Source: Ilumatobacteraceae bacterium (lineage in GTDB: Bacteria > Actinomycetota > Acidimicrobiia > Acidimicrobiales > Ilumatobacteraceae). Taken from it: 53,913 nt of DNA. Position numbers and translations under genes: made by a program. The DNA lies in assembly GCA_013213745.1 (NCBI GenBank), contig JABSQH010000009.1, positions 1 through 53,913 on the forward strand. Reading direction: 5' to 3'. Shown piece after piece: positions 37,293 through 45,158 of the stretch; the first letter of the stretch is position 1, and each line of letters begins with the position of its first letter. Below the pieces are notes generated by a model that saw only the letters and a program-made list of their open reading frames with translations, was not told where the DNA came from and searched no databases.

Positions 37293-39164
37293 GTGGTGAA
37301 GCGTCCCCCCGCCGGCTCAATTCCCGACGCACCTGGCTCCTACCAGTTCAAGGACACGGCCGGGCGGGTGATCTACGTCGGCAAAGCGGCGAGTCTGCGC
37401 CAGCGTTTGTCGAACTATTTCGGCTCGCCGCACACGATGCACCCGCGCACTGCGCAGATGGTGGAGACCGCCGACAGCGTCGAGTGGACCATCGTGCGCA
37501 ACGAGGTCGAAGCGCTGATGCTCGAGTACTCGCTGATCAAGGAGCACCGGCCGCGGTTCAACGTGCGGCTGCGCGACGACAAGAGCTATCCGTTCCTCGC
37601 CGTCACCGTGTCCGATCAGTGGCCGCGGGCGATGGTGGTGCGCGGCCGCAAGCGCAAGGGGGTGCGCTATTTCGGTCCATACGGGCACGCCTACGCCATC
37701 CGCGACACCCTCGACCTGCTGCTGCGCAGCTTCCCGATTCGCACCTGCAGCCCGGCCAAGTTCAACCAGCACGAACGGCTCGGCCGTCCGTGCCTGCTCT
37801 ACCACATCGAAAAATGCGCCGGGCCGTGCGTCGGCGAGATCGACGAAATGCCGTACCGCCAGCTGGTGACCGAGCTGATCGAGTTCCTCGACGGCGACAC
37901 GGACGACATCGTGCGTCGGCTCGAGCAGGAGATGGAGCAGGCGGCGAGCGATCTCGAGTTCGAGCGGGCGGCGCGGGTCCGGGATCGCCTCACCGCCGTC
38001 CGCAAGGCCATCGAGAAGCAGCAGATGGTCGCCGAGCGCAGCGAGGACCTCGATGTGATCGGCATTGCCGACGACGAACTCGAAGCGGCGGTGCAGGTGT
38101 TCTACGTGCGCAAGGGCCGAGTCGTCGGCCGGAAGGGATTCGTGCTCGACAAGGTCGAAGCGCTGACTCCCGGCTTGTTAGTCGACCGCATCCTCGAGTC
38201 GATGTACGGCGACGAGCCGGTGCTCGGGGTGCCCAAACAGGTGCTGGTCCCCACCAAGCCGGATGACCTTGCGACGTATGAGGAGTGGCTGGCCATCGGC
38301 CGAGGGTCGAAGGTGCAGATCCGGGTACCCCAGCGCGGCGACAAGCGCACGCTGCTGGAGACCGTGACCCGCAATGCCAAAGAAGAGTTCACCCGCCATC
38401 GCCTGCGTCGGGCCAGCGATCACAACACCCGCAGCCGCGCCCTCACCGAGCTGCAAGACCAACTCGAGCTGCCGGAGGCGCCGCTACGCATCGAGTGCTA
38501 CGACATGGCCCACATTCAGGGCACCGACTACGTCGGGTCGATGGTGGTGCTCGAAGACGGGTTGCCCAACAAGCGCGAGTACCGGCGGTTCAAGATCCGG
38601 GAGGTCGAGGGCAACAACGACGTCGCCGCGATGGCCGAGGTGGTCCGTCGTCGGCTGCAGGCGTATCTCGACGAGCGGGATCGACCGGTGGCCGAACGCG
38701 GCGAGCGGCCCGGCAAGTTCGCCTACCCGCCGCAGCTGTTGCTGGTCGACGGCGGCAAGGGCCAGTTGAACGCCGCCAAGGCGGTCGTCGACGATCTCGG
38801 TCTCGCCGATGAGATCCCAGTGGCTGGACTGGCCAAGCGGTTCGAGCAGGTCTTCGTTCCCGGGCGCTCGGACCCGGTCGAGATTCCCAGAGGGTCAGAG
38901 GCGTTGTTCATGCTGCAACGCGTGCGCAATGAGGCGCACCGCTTCGCCAACACGTTCCACCAGGAACGGCGCAGCAAGCGCATGACCACGAGCGCACTCG
39001 ACGGCATCCCCGGGCTCGGCGAGGTGCGGCGGAAGAAGCTGGTGAAGGAGCTCGGCGGGGTCAACGCCGTGAAGCGCGCCGACCTCGATCAACTCAAGAC
39101 GCTGAGCTTCCTGCCCGATGCAGTAGCCGAAGCGATCCACGCCAAATTCCACGACGACGACTGA
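37293..39164 (+). CDS. uvrC: Excinuclease ABC subunit C
   Basis: 623 residues; GTG at 37293 or 37296 (VVKRPPAGSIPDAPGSYQFK), 27 bases from the divergent rhomboid-like start. The N-terminal GIY-YIG nuclease has PDAPGSYQFKDTAGRVIYVG and RNEVEALMLEYSLIKEHRPR, then the CSPAKFN...CLLYHIEKCAGPC cysteine cluster. A UVR motif (EQAASDLEFERAARVRDRL) binds UvrB. The RNase-H-like C-terminal nuclease has RIECYDMAHIQGTDYVGSMV, LLVDGGKGQLNAAKAV and RNEAHRFANTFHQERRSK. A helix-hairpin-helix pair (LDGIPGLGEVRRKKLVKELG) ends it. It makes both incisions around the lesion. Confidence 0.97.
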   Translation: MVKRPPAGSIPDAPGSYQFKDTAGRVIYVGKAASLRQRLSNYFGSPHTMHPRTAQMVETADSVEWTIVRNEVEALMLEYSLIKEHRPRFNVRLRDDKSYPFLAVTVSDQWPRAMVVRGRKRKGVRYFGPYGHAYAIRDTLDLLLRSFPIRTCSPAKFNQHERLGRPCLLYHIEKCAGPCVGEIDEMPYRQLVTELIEFLDGDTDDIVRRLEQEMEQAASDLEFERAARVRDRLTAVRKAIEKQQMVAERSEDLDVIGIADDELEAAVQVFYVRKGRVVGRKGFVLDKVEALTPGLLVDRILESMYGDEPVLGVPKQVLVPTKPDDLATYEEWLAIGRGSKVQIRVPQRGDKRTLLETVTRNAKEEFTRHRLRRASDHNTRSRALTELQDQLELPEAPLRIECYDMAHIQGTDYVGSMVVLEDGLPNKREYRRFKIREVEGNNDVAAMAEVVRRRLQAYLDERDRPVAERGERPGKFAYPPQLLLVDGGKGQLNAAKAVVDDLGLADEIPVAGLAKRFEQVFVPGRSDPVEIPRGSEALFMLQRVRNEAHRFANTFHQERRSKRMTTSALDGIPGLGEVRRKKLVKELGGVNAVKRADLDQLKTLSFLPDAVAEAIHAKFHDDD

Positions 39165-39233
39165 CGTCGCGCCGCTGGCGTTCGTCGCCGCCCGCCGCCG
39201 TCGTGTAGCAGTCGTCTCTGAGACGTTGTAACG

Positions 39234-39265
39234 GCCAGGCAGTGCGACAACTGGTGCCTGGCACC
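39234..39265. repeat. Short palindrome GGTGCCTGGCACC downstream of uvrC (REP-like/terminator)
   Basis: GGTGCCTGGCACC (39253-39265) is a perfect odd-length palindrome. GCCAGGCA (39234-39241) also pairs with TGCCTGGC (39255-39262), giving an alternative larger hairpin. The GTGCCTGGCAC motif resembles REP palindromes mobilised by REP-associated tyrosine transposases in several bacterial groups (from memory). It lies between the convergent uvrC and LLM genes, so a terminator role is equally likely. Confidence 0.45.
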
Positions 39266-39277
39266 TGATGTCGTTGG

Positions 39278-40189
39278 CTAGGCGAAGTGGCTGGCGACTT
39301 CGGCTTGGAACAAGCGGTACTGGTCGAGGCGTTCGTCCAGGCCGCCACCGAAGGTGAAGTCGGGAACGATGAACTCGTCGATACCGAGCTCGTCGTAGCG
39401 CCCGAGTTCCTCTACGAGTTGCGACGCCGGACCGACGATGGAGCGCTCGCCCATGTCGCCATCGCGAATATTGGTGATCAACGACTCGTCTTCGGTGAGA
39501 AACACCATTGCCTGACATGTGCGCCTGATCGATGCCGGGTCGCGCCCGGTGTCGACACACGCCCGCTCGAGCTTCTCGACCCCCTTGGCGACGAGATCGG
39601 GCGCGCCCCAGGCGTTCCACTCATCGGCGAAGCGGCACACCAACCGCAGCATGCGCGGCCCTGCGCTGCCGACGAGGATCGGCAGCGGTGACTGCACCGG
39701 CTTGGGGTCGCACGGCGCATCGGTGAATTGGAAGTACTCGCCCTCGAAAGTTGTGCGCTCCTCGGTGAGCAGCGAACGGATGATCTCGATGGCCTCGGCG
39801 AACCGATCGACCCGCGGCTTGGGCTCCGGCAGCTCGACGCCATAGGCAGCGTGCTCGTTGATCTGCCACCCGGCGCCGAGACCGAGGACGAAGCGTCCGT
39901 GTGACAGATGGTCGATCGTCGCAGCGCGGTTGGCAAGCAGCGCGGGATGGTGGAACGTCGTCGGGGCGACGAGCGTTCCCAGGCGCAGCCGTTCGGTGAC
40001 CGCAGCGAGGGCCGGGATCACCGACCAGCACTCGTGAACCGGCCCGAGCGGCGCCTCGGTTGAGCCGGTGTTGTTCATGTAGTGGTCGGCGTACCACATC
40101 GCATGCCAACCCTCGGCGTCGGCGAACCGGGCGAGATCGAGCGCCTCATCCATCGAATGGGCGGGATTGGTCCAGACGGAGAACTTCAC
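39278..40189 (-). CDS. LLM-class (luciferase-like), probably F420-dependent oxidoreductase
   Basis: 303 residues from the GTG at 40189 (VKFSVWTNPAHSMDEALDLA). TIM-barrel features of the bacterial luciferase-like family are present: FADAEGWHAMWYADHYMNNT, VIPALAAVTERLRLGTLVAP, HHPALLANRAATIDHLSHGR, FVLGLGAGWQINEHAAYG and LPILVGSAGPRMLRLVCRFA. The combination LGLGAGW and HPALLANRAATID is typical of actinobacterial F420-dependent reductases rather than FMN luciferases, but the cofactor is inferred from the family. The substrate is unknown. It converges on uvrC and follows, on the same strand, the broken secreted-protein gene. Confidence 0.87.
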   Translation of the reverse strand: MKFSVWTNPAHSMDEALDLARFADAEGWHAMWYADHYMNNTGSTEAPLGPVHECWSVIPALAAVTERLRLGTLVAPTTFHHPALLANRAATIDHLSHGRFVLGLGAGWQINEHAAYGVELPEPKPRVDRFAEAIEIIRSLLTEERTTFEGEYFQFTDAPCDPKPVQSPLPILVGSAGPRMLRLVCRFADEWNAWGAPDLVAKGVEKLERACVDTGRDPASIRRTCQAMVFLTEDESLITNIRDGDMGERSIVGPASQLVEELGRYDELGIDEFIVPDFTFGGGLDERLDQYRLFQAEVASHFA

Positions 40190-40265
40190 GAATTCGACCG
40201 TACCGCGAGACGACAAAGGTCGCCCGTCCCGGAGGACGAGCGACCTGCGTCGGTCGGCGTGGCGG

Positions 40266-40489
40266 TCAGTCTTGAGGCAGACCGAACGTCAGTGGGTTCG
40301 AGAACACGTCGTCGACGGGCTCCACGGGCTCGACCGGTTCGCCGGGCTGGACCGGTTCGACGGGCTGGACGGGTCCGGCGGGGCGGTGGGCTCCACCGGC
40401 TCGGCGGGCCACGCCGGATCGACATTGTCGCCGTCCTCAGACGGGTCGGCAGGCGGGTGAATGGCCTCCGGAGGAGGGATCAGCTCGGG
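40266..40489 (-). pseudogene. Detached Pro/Glu-rich C-terminal tail of the secreted protein
   Basis: Immediately after the amber stop at 40490-40492 the same frame continues with clearly coding-like sequence, PELIPPPEAIHPPADPSEDG and NVDPAWPAEPVEPTAPP. A one-frame shift near 40383 then recovers PVQPVEPVQPGEPVEPVEPV and DDVFSNPLTFGLPQD, ending at the TGA whose complement is at 40266-40268. One nonsense change and one indel therefore separate this tail from the gene's first 206 codons. A sequencing error could explain one but less easily both. Confidence 0.7.
40314..40373. repeat. Short tandem repeat encoding a PVEPVQP-type tail
   Basis: Imperfect 9- and 18-base units of the form GGGCTGGACCGGTTCGAC recur about three to six times. 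On the minus strand they encode alternating Pro-Val-Glu/Gln-Pro. Slippage in this tract is a plausible cause of the frameshift in the surrounding gene tail. Confidence 0.55.
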
Positions 40490-41110
40490 CTACGTCTCGA
40501 TCGACTCGTCCTCCACCAGGCCGTCGAGCAGCGTGTCGATGAACTCCTGGTCGTCGGCGGCCGCCGTTGGACGGTCGTCGGCGAAGCTGATCGAGTCGAG
40601 CGACCACGCGCTGGGGAAGTCGTGAGTGGTCCAGCCCGTGGTGCCGTCGATGATCACCCAAGCGCAGGCGTACGGGTCGCACGTCTCACCCTTGGGCAGC
40701 GGGGCGGCTGGCCCGTCGGGGTCGGCGACTCCGTAGAGGTTCGACGTCGACGACACCTCGGTCTGGATGAAGTACTCCTCGCCGTGCTGGAACGTGAACT
40801 TGAACTGCGCGTCCGTGGTCTTCGTCACCTGCTTCCCCAACGTGTCGGTCTTTGGGTCGACGAGGTGGATCGTGGTGGTCACCTCCGTGTCCTGGACGGT
40901 CGCGGTGCCACGACGCGCGACCTTCTCTACCTCGATCTGCACCTTCGACGGCGGGGCGAACGAGGTGTTGTTGGCGGCGGGGGCCTCCTGACGAGGAGCT
41001 GGGTCATTGGCGTTGGTGTCATCGTCGGCCGAGAAGGCCAGTATTCCGAGGGTGAGTGAGGCGGCTGCGGTGGTCGTCAGTGCCCCGACGAGGGCGGCAG
41101 TGCGGTTCAT
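40490..41110 (-). CDS. Secreted protein of unknown function, C-terminally truncated
   Basis: 206 residues from the ATG at 41110, with a good ribosome site (AAAGGACC) 7 bases upstream. A signal-peptide-like N-terminus, MNRTAALVGALTTTAAASLT followed by LGILAFSADDD, is followed by an Asn/Pro/Ala-rich linker. A soluble domain (about 55-195) contains VQIEVEKVARRGTATVQDTE, FKFTFQHGEEYFIQTEVSST and CDPYACAWVIIDGTTGW, with two cysteines that could form a disulfide. I recognise no family. The amber stop ends it in VEDESIET, but coding-like sequence continues beyond, so the original protein was longer with a Pro/Glu-rich tail. The ORF itself is intact and probably still made. Confidence 0.7.
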   Translation of the reverse strand: MNRTAALVGALTTTAAASLTLGILAFSADDDTNANDPAPRQEAPAANNTSFAPPSKVQIEVEKVARRGTATVQDTEVTTTIHLVDPKTDTLGKQVTKTTDAQFKFTFQHGEEYFIQTEVSSTSNLYGVADPDGPAAPLPKGETCDPYACAWVIIDGTTGWTTHDFPSAWSLDSISFADDRPTAAADDQEFIDTLLDGLVEDESIET

Positions 41111-41229
41111 GGGAGTGGGTCCTTTCGTGTGCGAGTCGGTGATGACACGACCTTCTTCGGGCGCCGTGAAATCGCCGTGAAACACCGCAGGTACCGCTCC
41201 AAGCGCGGCCGCCGACGTAGCCTCCGCGC

Positions 41230-41967
41230 GTGACCGACAGGGGTTGGGAGGAGTACGCCGGGTGGTGGATCGACCGATTCGCCGCCGACTCCGACGGCGA
41301 CTACCGCGACCAGATCATCCCGCTCGCCGTGGCCGAATTAGCTGGCGCGGCAACCGTGGTTGACGTGGGCGCCGGTGAAGGGCAGCTCGGACGGGCACTG
41401 GTCGCAGCCCACGGATGCAGAGTGATCGGCGTCGACCCGACAAGGCAGCTCGTCGCCGCGGCCGTCGCACGGGGCGGCCTTGCGGTGCAGGCCGCCGCCG
41501 ATGCGCTCCCGCTCGCCGAGGCCAGCGCGGACGCCACGCTGGTATCGCTCGTGCTCGAGCACGTCGATGACCTCGACGCAGCAGTCGCTGAGATCGCCCG
41601 GATCACCCGGCCCGGCGGGCGCTTCGCGCTGTTTCTCAACCATCCGATCATCCAGACGCCCGGGAGCGGGTTGATCGACGACTACACCATCGAGCCACCG
41701 GAGCGGTACTGGCGTCTCGGGCCGTATCTCGTCGAGCATGCCGGAGTCGAGCAGGTGGAACGCGGCGTGTTCTTGCGGTACGTCCATCGCCCGCTGAGCA
41801 GGTACGTCAATGCGCTCGCCGACCACGGATTTGTCGTCGAGCGGATGATCGAGCCCCCGCCCTCGCCGGCGTTCGCCGGACCCGACGGCGAAGCAGCGAC
41901 GTACCCGCGACTGATGTATCTGCGCTCACGACGCATGTCCGACGCAGGGTCGGTGCGGGATCGTTAG
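41230..41967 (+). CDS. SAM-dependent class I methyltransferase
   Basis: 245 residues, GTG start (VTDRGWEEYAGWWIDRFAAD). Rossmann-fold methyltransferase motifs are present: motif I ATVVDVGAGEGQLGRALVAA, motif II RVIGVDPTRQLV, a DALPLAEASADATLVSLVLE motif III/IV region and ITRPGGRFALFLNHP (post-motif). The layout is that of a Methyltransf_11-type small-molecule enzyme; the acceptor is unknown. It ends 9 bases before rapZ and probably shares its transcript. Confidence 0.9.
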   Translation: MTDRGWEEYAGWWIDRFAADSDGDYRDQIIPLAVAELAGAATVVDVGAGEGQLGRALVAAHGCRVIGVDPTRQLVAAAVARGGLAVQAAADALPLAEASADATLVSLVLEHVDDLDAAVAEIARITRPGGRFALFLNHPIIQTPGSGLIDDYTIEPPERYWRLGPYLVEHAGVEQVERGVFLRYVHRPLSRYVNALADHGFVVERMIEPPPSPAFAGPDGEAATYPRLMYLRSRRMSDAGSVRDR

Positions 41968-41976
41968 GGTGAGGGC

Positions 41977-42822
41977 GTGGCCGACATCGTCCTCATTACC
42001 GGGCTGTCCGGTGCGGGACGTTCCGGCGTCGCCGATGTGTTGGAAGACCTCGGTTGGTACGTCGTCGACAACCTTCCGACTGCGCTGATCGGCACCATCG
42101 TCGATCTCGCTGCCAAGCCCAACAGCGACATCGACCGGCTCGCGCTCGTCGCCGGCCGCCAGCACGACGAGGTGCTCACCCGCGTGGGCGAGCTGCGCGC
42201 CGCCGGCCACCAGGTGACGGTGCTCTTTCTCGACGCCAGTACCGCCGAGCTCGTCCGTCGCTACGACGCCACGCGTCGCCGGCATCCGCTCGCCGACGAC
42301 GCCGACGGGCTCGTCGAGTCGATCGAGATGGAGCGGGCCATGCTCGATCCCGTGCGCGGTGCCGCCGATCTGGTGATCGACACCACCGACCTCAATGTGC
42401 ACCAGCTGAAAGAGCGTGTGATCGGCGCCTTCGACGACTCGCGCAGCTCTCGGTTGCAGGTGTCGGTCGAGAGCTTCGGGTTCAAACACGGCTTACCCCT
42501 CGACGCCGACATCGTGATGGACGTGCGATTTCTACCGAATCCGCACTGGGACGACGATTTGCGGCCGCTCACCGGACACGATCCGCTGGTGCGCGATCAC
42601 GTCCTCGAAACGGCGTCGGCGTCGCGGTTCGTCGAGCAGCTCGATGAGCTGTTGGTGTCGCTCCTCCCGCAGTACGCGGCCGAAGGTCGCAGCTATCTCA
42701 CGGTCGCAATCGGTTGCACGGGCGGCCGGCATCGGTCGGTGGCAGTCGCGGAGGAAGTTGCCGCCCGCTTGCGCACGAGTGGTATCGCCGTGCGGGCCAC
42801 CCACCGCGACGTGTCCCGCTAG
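41977..42822 (+). CDS. rapZ: RapZ/YvcJ-family RNase adapter / nucleotide-binding protein
   Basis: 281 residues, GTG start. The P-loop is LITGLSGAGRSGVADVLEDL, where the Walker Lys is Arg, as in actinobacterial homologues; then GWYVVDNLPTALIGTIVDLA, VLFLDASTAELVRRYDATRR and HPLADDADGLVESIEMERAM. The conserved C-terminal domain has SVESFGFKHGLPLDADIVMD, VRFLPNPHWDDDLRPLTGHD and LTVAIGCTGGRHRSVAVAEE. In E. coli RapZ directs RNase E to the GlmZ RNA in response to glucosamine-6-phosphate; in actinobacteria the role is not settled. Usually yvcK and whiA follow it, but here gap follows. Confidence 0.95.
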   Translation: MADIVLITGLSGAGRSGVADVLEDLGWYVVDNLPTALIGTIVDLAAKPNSDIDRLALVAGRQHDEVLTRVGELRAAGHQVTVLFLDASTAELVRRYDATRRRHPLADDADGLVESIEMERAMLDPVRGAADLVIDTTDLNVHQLKERVIGAFDDSRSSRLQVSVESFGFKHGLPLDADIVMDVRFLPNPHWDDDLRPLTGHDPLVRDHVLETASASRFVEQLDELLVSLLPQYAAEGRSYLTVAIGCTGGRHRSVAVAEEVAARLRTSGIAVRATHRDVSR

Positions 42823-42845
42823 CGCGGTGCCGGTGTGCCCGGCGT

Positions 42846-42870
42846 ACTGCGCAGCAGGAGCGCGCGCAGT
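42846..42870 (+). terminator. Hairpin after rapZ
   Basis: ACTGCGC (42846-42852) and GCGCAGT (42864-42870) form a perfect 7-base stem with an 11-base loop, 23 bases after the rapZ stop and before the gap promoter region. There is no T-run. Confidence 0.4.
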
Positions 42871-42881
42871 CGAAGTACCTG

Positions 42882-42910
42882 CACACAAATGTTGACCCGC
42901 TGACTACAGT
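42882..42910 (+). promoter_or_regulatory. Possible promoter of gap-pgk-tpiA
   Basis: TACAGT (42905-42910) fits the actinobacterial -10 consensus TAnnnT, 69 bases upstream of the gap ATG. No good -35 lies 17 bases before it (CACACA); a TTGACC at 42892 is too close. Weak call. Confidence 0.25.
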
Positions 42911-42979
42911 CGGCTCGGACCTGTCGACGGGTCACCCATCTCCGTTTCACTCATCACCCAGCGAAGGGATGCCCCCAAC

Positions 42980-43990
42980 ATGACGATCAAGGTCGGGATC
43001 AACGGCTTCGGACGGATCGGTCGGAACTTCTTCCGCGCCGCCCGCGCGCGCAACGCCGACATCGAATTCGTCGCGGTCAACGACCTCGGGTCGCTCGACA
43101 CGATGGCCCACCTCCTCAAGTACGACTCGGTGCTCGGCACGTTGCCCGACAAGATCTCGGCGACCAAGACCGGTATCAAGGTGGGTGGCGAGACCCTCCG
43201 GGTGCTCAGTGAACGCGATCCCGCACAACTGCCGTGGGGCCAACTGGGAGTCGACTTGGTGATCGAGTCGACGGGCATCTTCACGTCGCGCGACAAGGCG
43301 GCGGCGCACCTCGACGCGGGCGCGCCGTTGGTGATGGTGTCGGCCCCGTCGTCCGGTGCCGATGCGACGTTCGTGTACGGCGTGAACCACAAGGATTTCA
43401 AGCCGTCACAACACAAGGTGATCTCCAACGCCAGCTGCACGACCAACTGTTTCGTCCCGATGGTCAAGGTGCTCGACGACACCTTCGGTGTGGTCAACGG
43501 CATGATGACTACGATTCACGCCTACACCGGCGACCAGTCGCTCGTCGACGGTCCGCACTCGGATCTGCGCCGTGCGCGGGCGGCGGCGATCAACATCACC
43601 CCGACATCGACGGGCGCGGCGCGGGCGACCTCGCTGGTGATGGAGTCGATGAAGGGCAAGCTCGACGGCACGGCGCTGCGCGTGCCGATTCCCACGGGTT
43701 CGCTCACCGACTTCACGGCGAACCTGCGCCGCAAAGCGAGCGTCGAGGAGATCAACGAGGCGTTCAAGGCGGCCGGCAAGAAGAGCCTCAAGGGCGTGCT
43801 GCGCTACAGCGAGGAGCCGCTCGTGTCGAGCGACATCGTCACCGACGAGCACTCGTGCATCTTCGACTCGGGACTCACGATGAGCATGGGCAAGATGGTC
43901 AAGGTCAACGGCTGGTACGACAACGAGTGGGGGTACTCGTGCCGTCTCGTCGACATGACCTTGTACGTCGGGCCGAAGGTCAAGCGCTGA
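42980..43990 (+). CDS. gap: Glyceraldehyde-3-phosphate dehydrogenase (type I)
   Basis: 336 residues from the ATG at 42980, with a purine-rich GAAGGGA site 10 bases upstream. NAD-binding GINGFGRIGRNFFRAA, ESTGIFTSRDKAAAHLDAGA, the catalytic SNASCTTNCFVPM (Cys153), HAYTGDQSLVDGPHSDLRRA and NGWYDNEWGYSCRLVD are all intact. It converts glyceraldehyde-3-phosphate to 1,3-bisphosphoglycerate with NAD and phosphate. pgk starts 2 bases after the stop, so the two are certainly one transcription unit; tpiA follows. Confidence 0.97.
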   Translation: MTIKVGINGFGRIGRNFFRAARARNADIEFVAVNDLGSLDTMAHLLKYDSVLGTLPDKISATKTGIKVGGETLRVLSERDPAQLPWGQLGVDLVIESTGIFTSRDKAAAHLDAGAPLVMVSAPSSGADATFVYGVNHKDFKPSQHKVISNASCTTNCFVPMVKVLDDTFGVVNGMMTTIHAYTGDQSLVDGPHSDLRRARAAAINITPTSTGAARATSLVMESMKGKLDGTALRVPIPTGSLTDFTANLRRKASVEEINEAFKAAGKKSLKGVLRYSEEPLVSSDIVTDEHSCIFDSGLTMSMGKMVKVNGWYDNEWGYSCRLVDMTLYVGPKVKR

Positions 43991-43992
43991 GG

Positions 43993-45126
43993 ATGACCGA
44001 CGCGGCGATTCCCCGCCTGGAGGACCTCGAAAGCCGACTCGGCGATCTCGATGGCAAACGCGTCTTGGTCCGTACCGACTTCAACGTCCCGCTCGATCAG
44101 GATTCGTCACCGGCGGCGATTACCGACGACTTCCGCATCCGCTCGGCGTTGCCGACGATCGAGTGGTTGCTCGAGCGCGGCGCAACGGTGGTCGCCGGCA
44201 GTCATCTCGGGCGGCCGAAGGGCGCGCCGGATCCGCGCTATTCGATCGATCCGGTGCGGGAGCGGCTGGCCGAGCTGGCACCTTCGGTCGAAGTGCTCGA
44301 GAACTTGCGTTTCGATCCCGGTGAGACCAGTAACAACGATGCGTTCGTCGCGCAGCTCGTCGACGGCGTCGACGGATACGTCAACGATGCGTTCGGAGCG
44401 TCGCATCGCGCCCACGCATCGATCGTCGGGCCGCCCAAACACGTCCCGGCAGCGATGGGCCGACTCCTCGAACGTGAGGTCGAGGTGTTGCTCGGCATGC
44501 GCCAGAAGCCGAAACGACCCTTCGTCGCCGTGCTCGGCGGGGCCAAGATCTCCGACAAGCTCGGCGTGGTCGAGGCGCTGATGAGCGTGGTCGACTCGTT
44601 GGTGATCGGTGGTGCGATGTGTTTCACGTTCTTCGCTGCGCAGGGCAAGGCGATTGGCGACTCTCTGTTCGAACCCGACATGGTCGAGACCTGTGGTCGG
44701 CTATTGCAACGATCGGCCAGCGACGGCCCGACGATCCACCTCCCCGAAGACATCACCGGCGTCGACCCGAACGGCGGTTTCGCCACCTTCGGCACACAAC
44801 TCCCCAATGGCTGCAAGGGCTTCGACATCGGCCCCGGTACTGCGGCCGCCTTCACCGACGTGATCATGGACGCCCGCACCGTGTTCTGGAATGGTCCGAT
44901 GGGCATGTTCGAAGACGAACGGTTTGCGGCGGGCACGCGCACGATTGCCGAGGCGATGGGGGAGACGAAGGCCTTTACCGTGGTGGGCGGCGGTGACTCG
45001 GCGGCCGCGCTGTCGCAGTTTGGCTTCGACCACGACGTCGATCACGTGTCGACAGGTGGGGGCGCCAGCCTGGAACTTCTGGAGCATGGCGACCTCCCCG
45101 GCCTGCAGGCGTTGCGAAGCGAATAG
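43993..45126 (+). CDS. pgk: Phosphoglycerate kinase, shortened N-domain
   Basis: 377 residues, ATG at 43993, against a usual ~390-415. Motifs are intact: VLVRTDFNVPLDQ, VVAGSHLGRPKGAPDPRYSI, LENLRFDPGETSNNDAFVAQ, DAFGASHRAHASIVG, VAVLGGAKISDKLGVVEALM, GFDIGPGTAAAFTDVI, TVFWNGPMGMFEDERFAAGT and FTVVGGGDSAAALSQFG. Between the SHLGRP and LENLRF motifs there are about 26 residues instead of about 45, so one helix-strand element of the N-domain is missing. All substrate-binding residues I can place are retained, so activity is expected. It transfers phosphate from 1,3-bisphosphoglycerate to ADP. tpiA begins 33 bases downstream. Confidence 0.95.
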   Translation: MTDAAIPRLEDLESRLGDLDGKRVLVRTDFNVPLDQDSSPAAITDDFRIRSALPTIEWLLERGATVVAGSHLGRPKGAPDPRYSIDPVRERLAELAPSVEVLENLRFDPGETSNNDAFVAQLVDGVDGYVNDAFGASHRAHASIVGPPKHVPAAMGRLLEREVEVLLGMRQKPKRPFVAVLGGAKISDKLGVVEALMSVVDSLVIGGAMCFTFFAAQGKAIGDSLFEPDMVETCGRLLQRSASDGPTIHLPEDITGVDPNGGFATFGTQLPNGCKGFDIGPGTAAAFTDVIMDARTVFWNGPMGMFEDERFAAGTRTIAEAMGETKAFTVVGGGDSAAALSQFGFDHDVDHVSTGGGASLELLEHGDLPGLQALRSE

Positions 45127-45158
45127 CCCGTGAAGCGGGGAGTGAGGACGAGCAAATC

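Noticed and set aside
40167-40460. A plus-strand Gly/Ser/Asp-rich 97-codon open frame
   Set aside because: It is the antisense of the PVEPVQP tail and intergenic sequence; the minus-strand reading makes better sense.
42823-42979. Possible remnant of yvcK or whiA between rapZ and gap
   Set aside because: The 157 bases contain only a hairpin, promoter-like sequence and a ribosome site; no coding similarity to either gene is visible.
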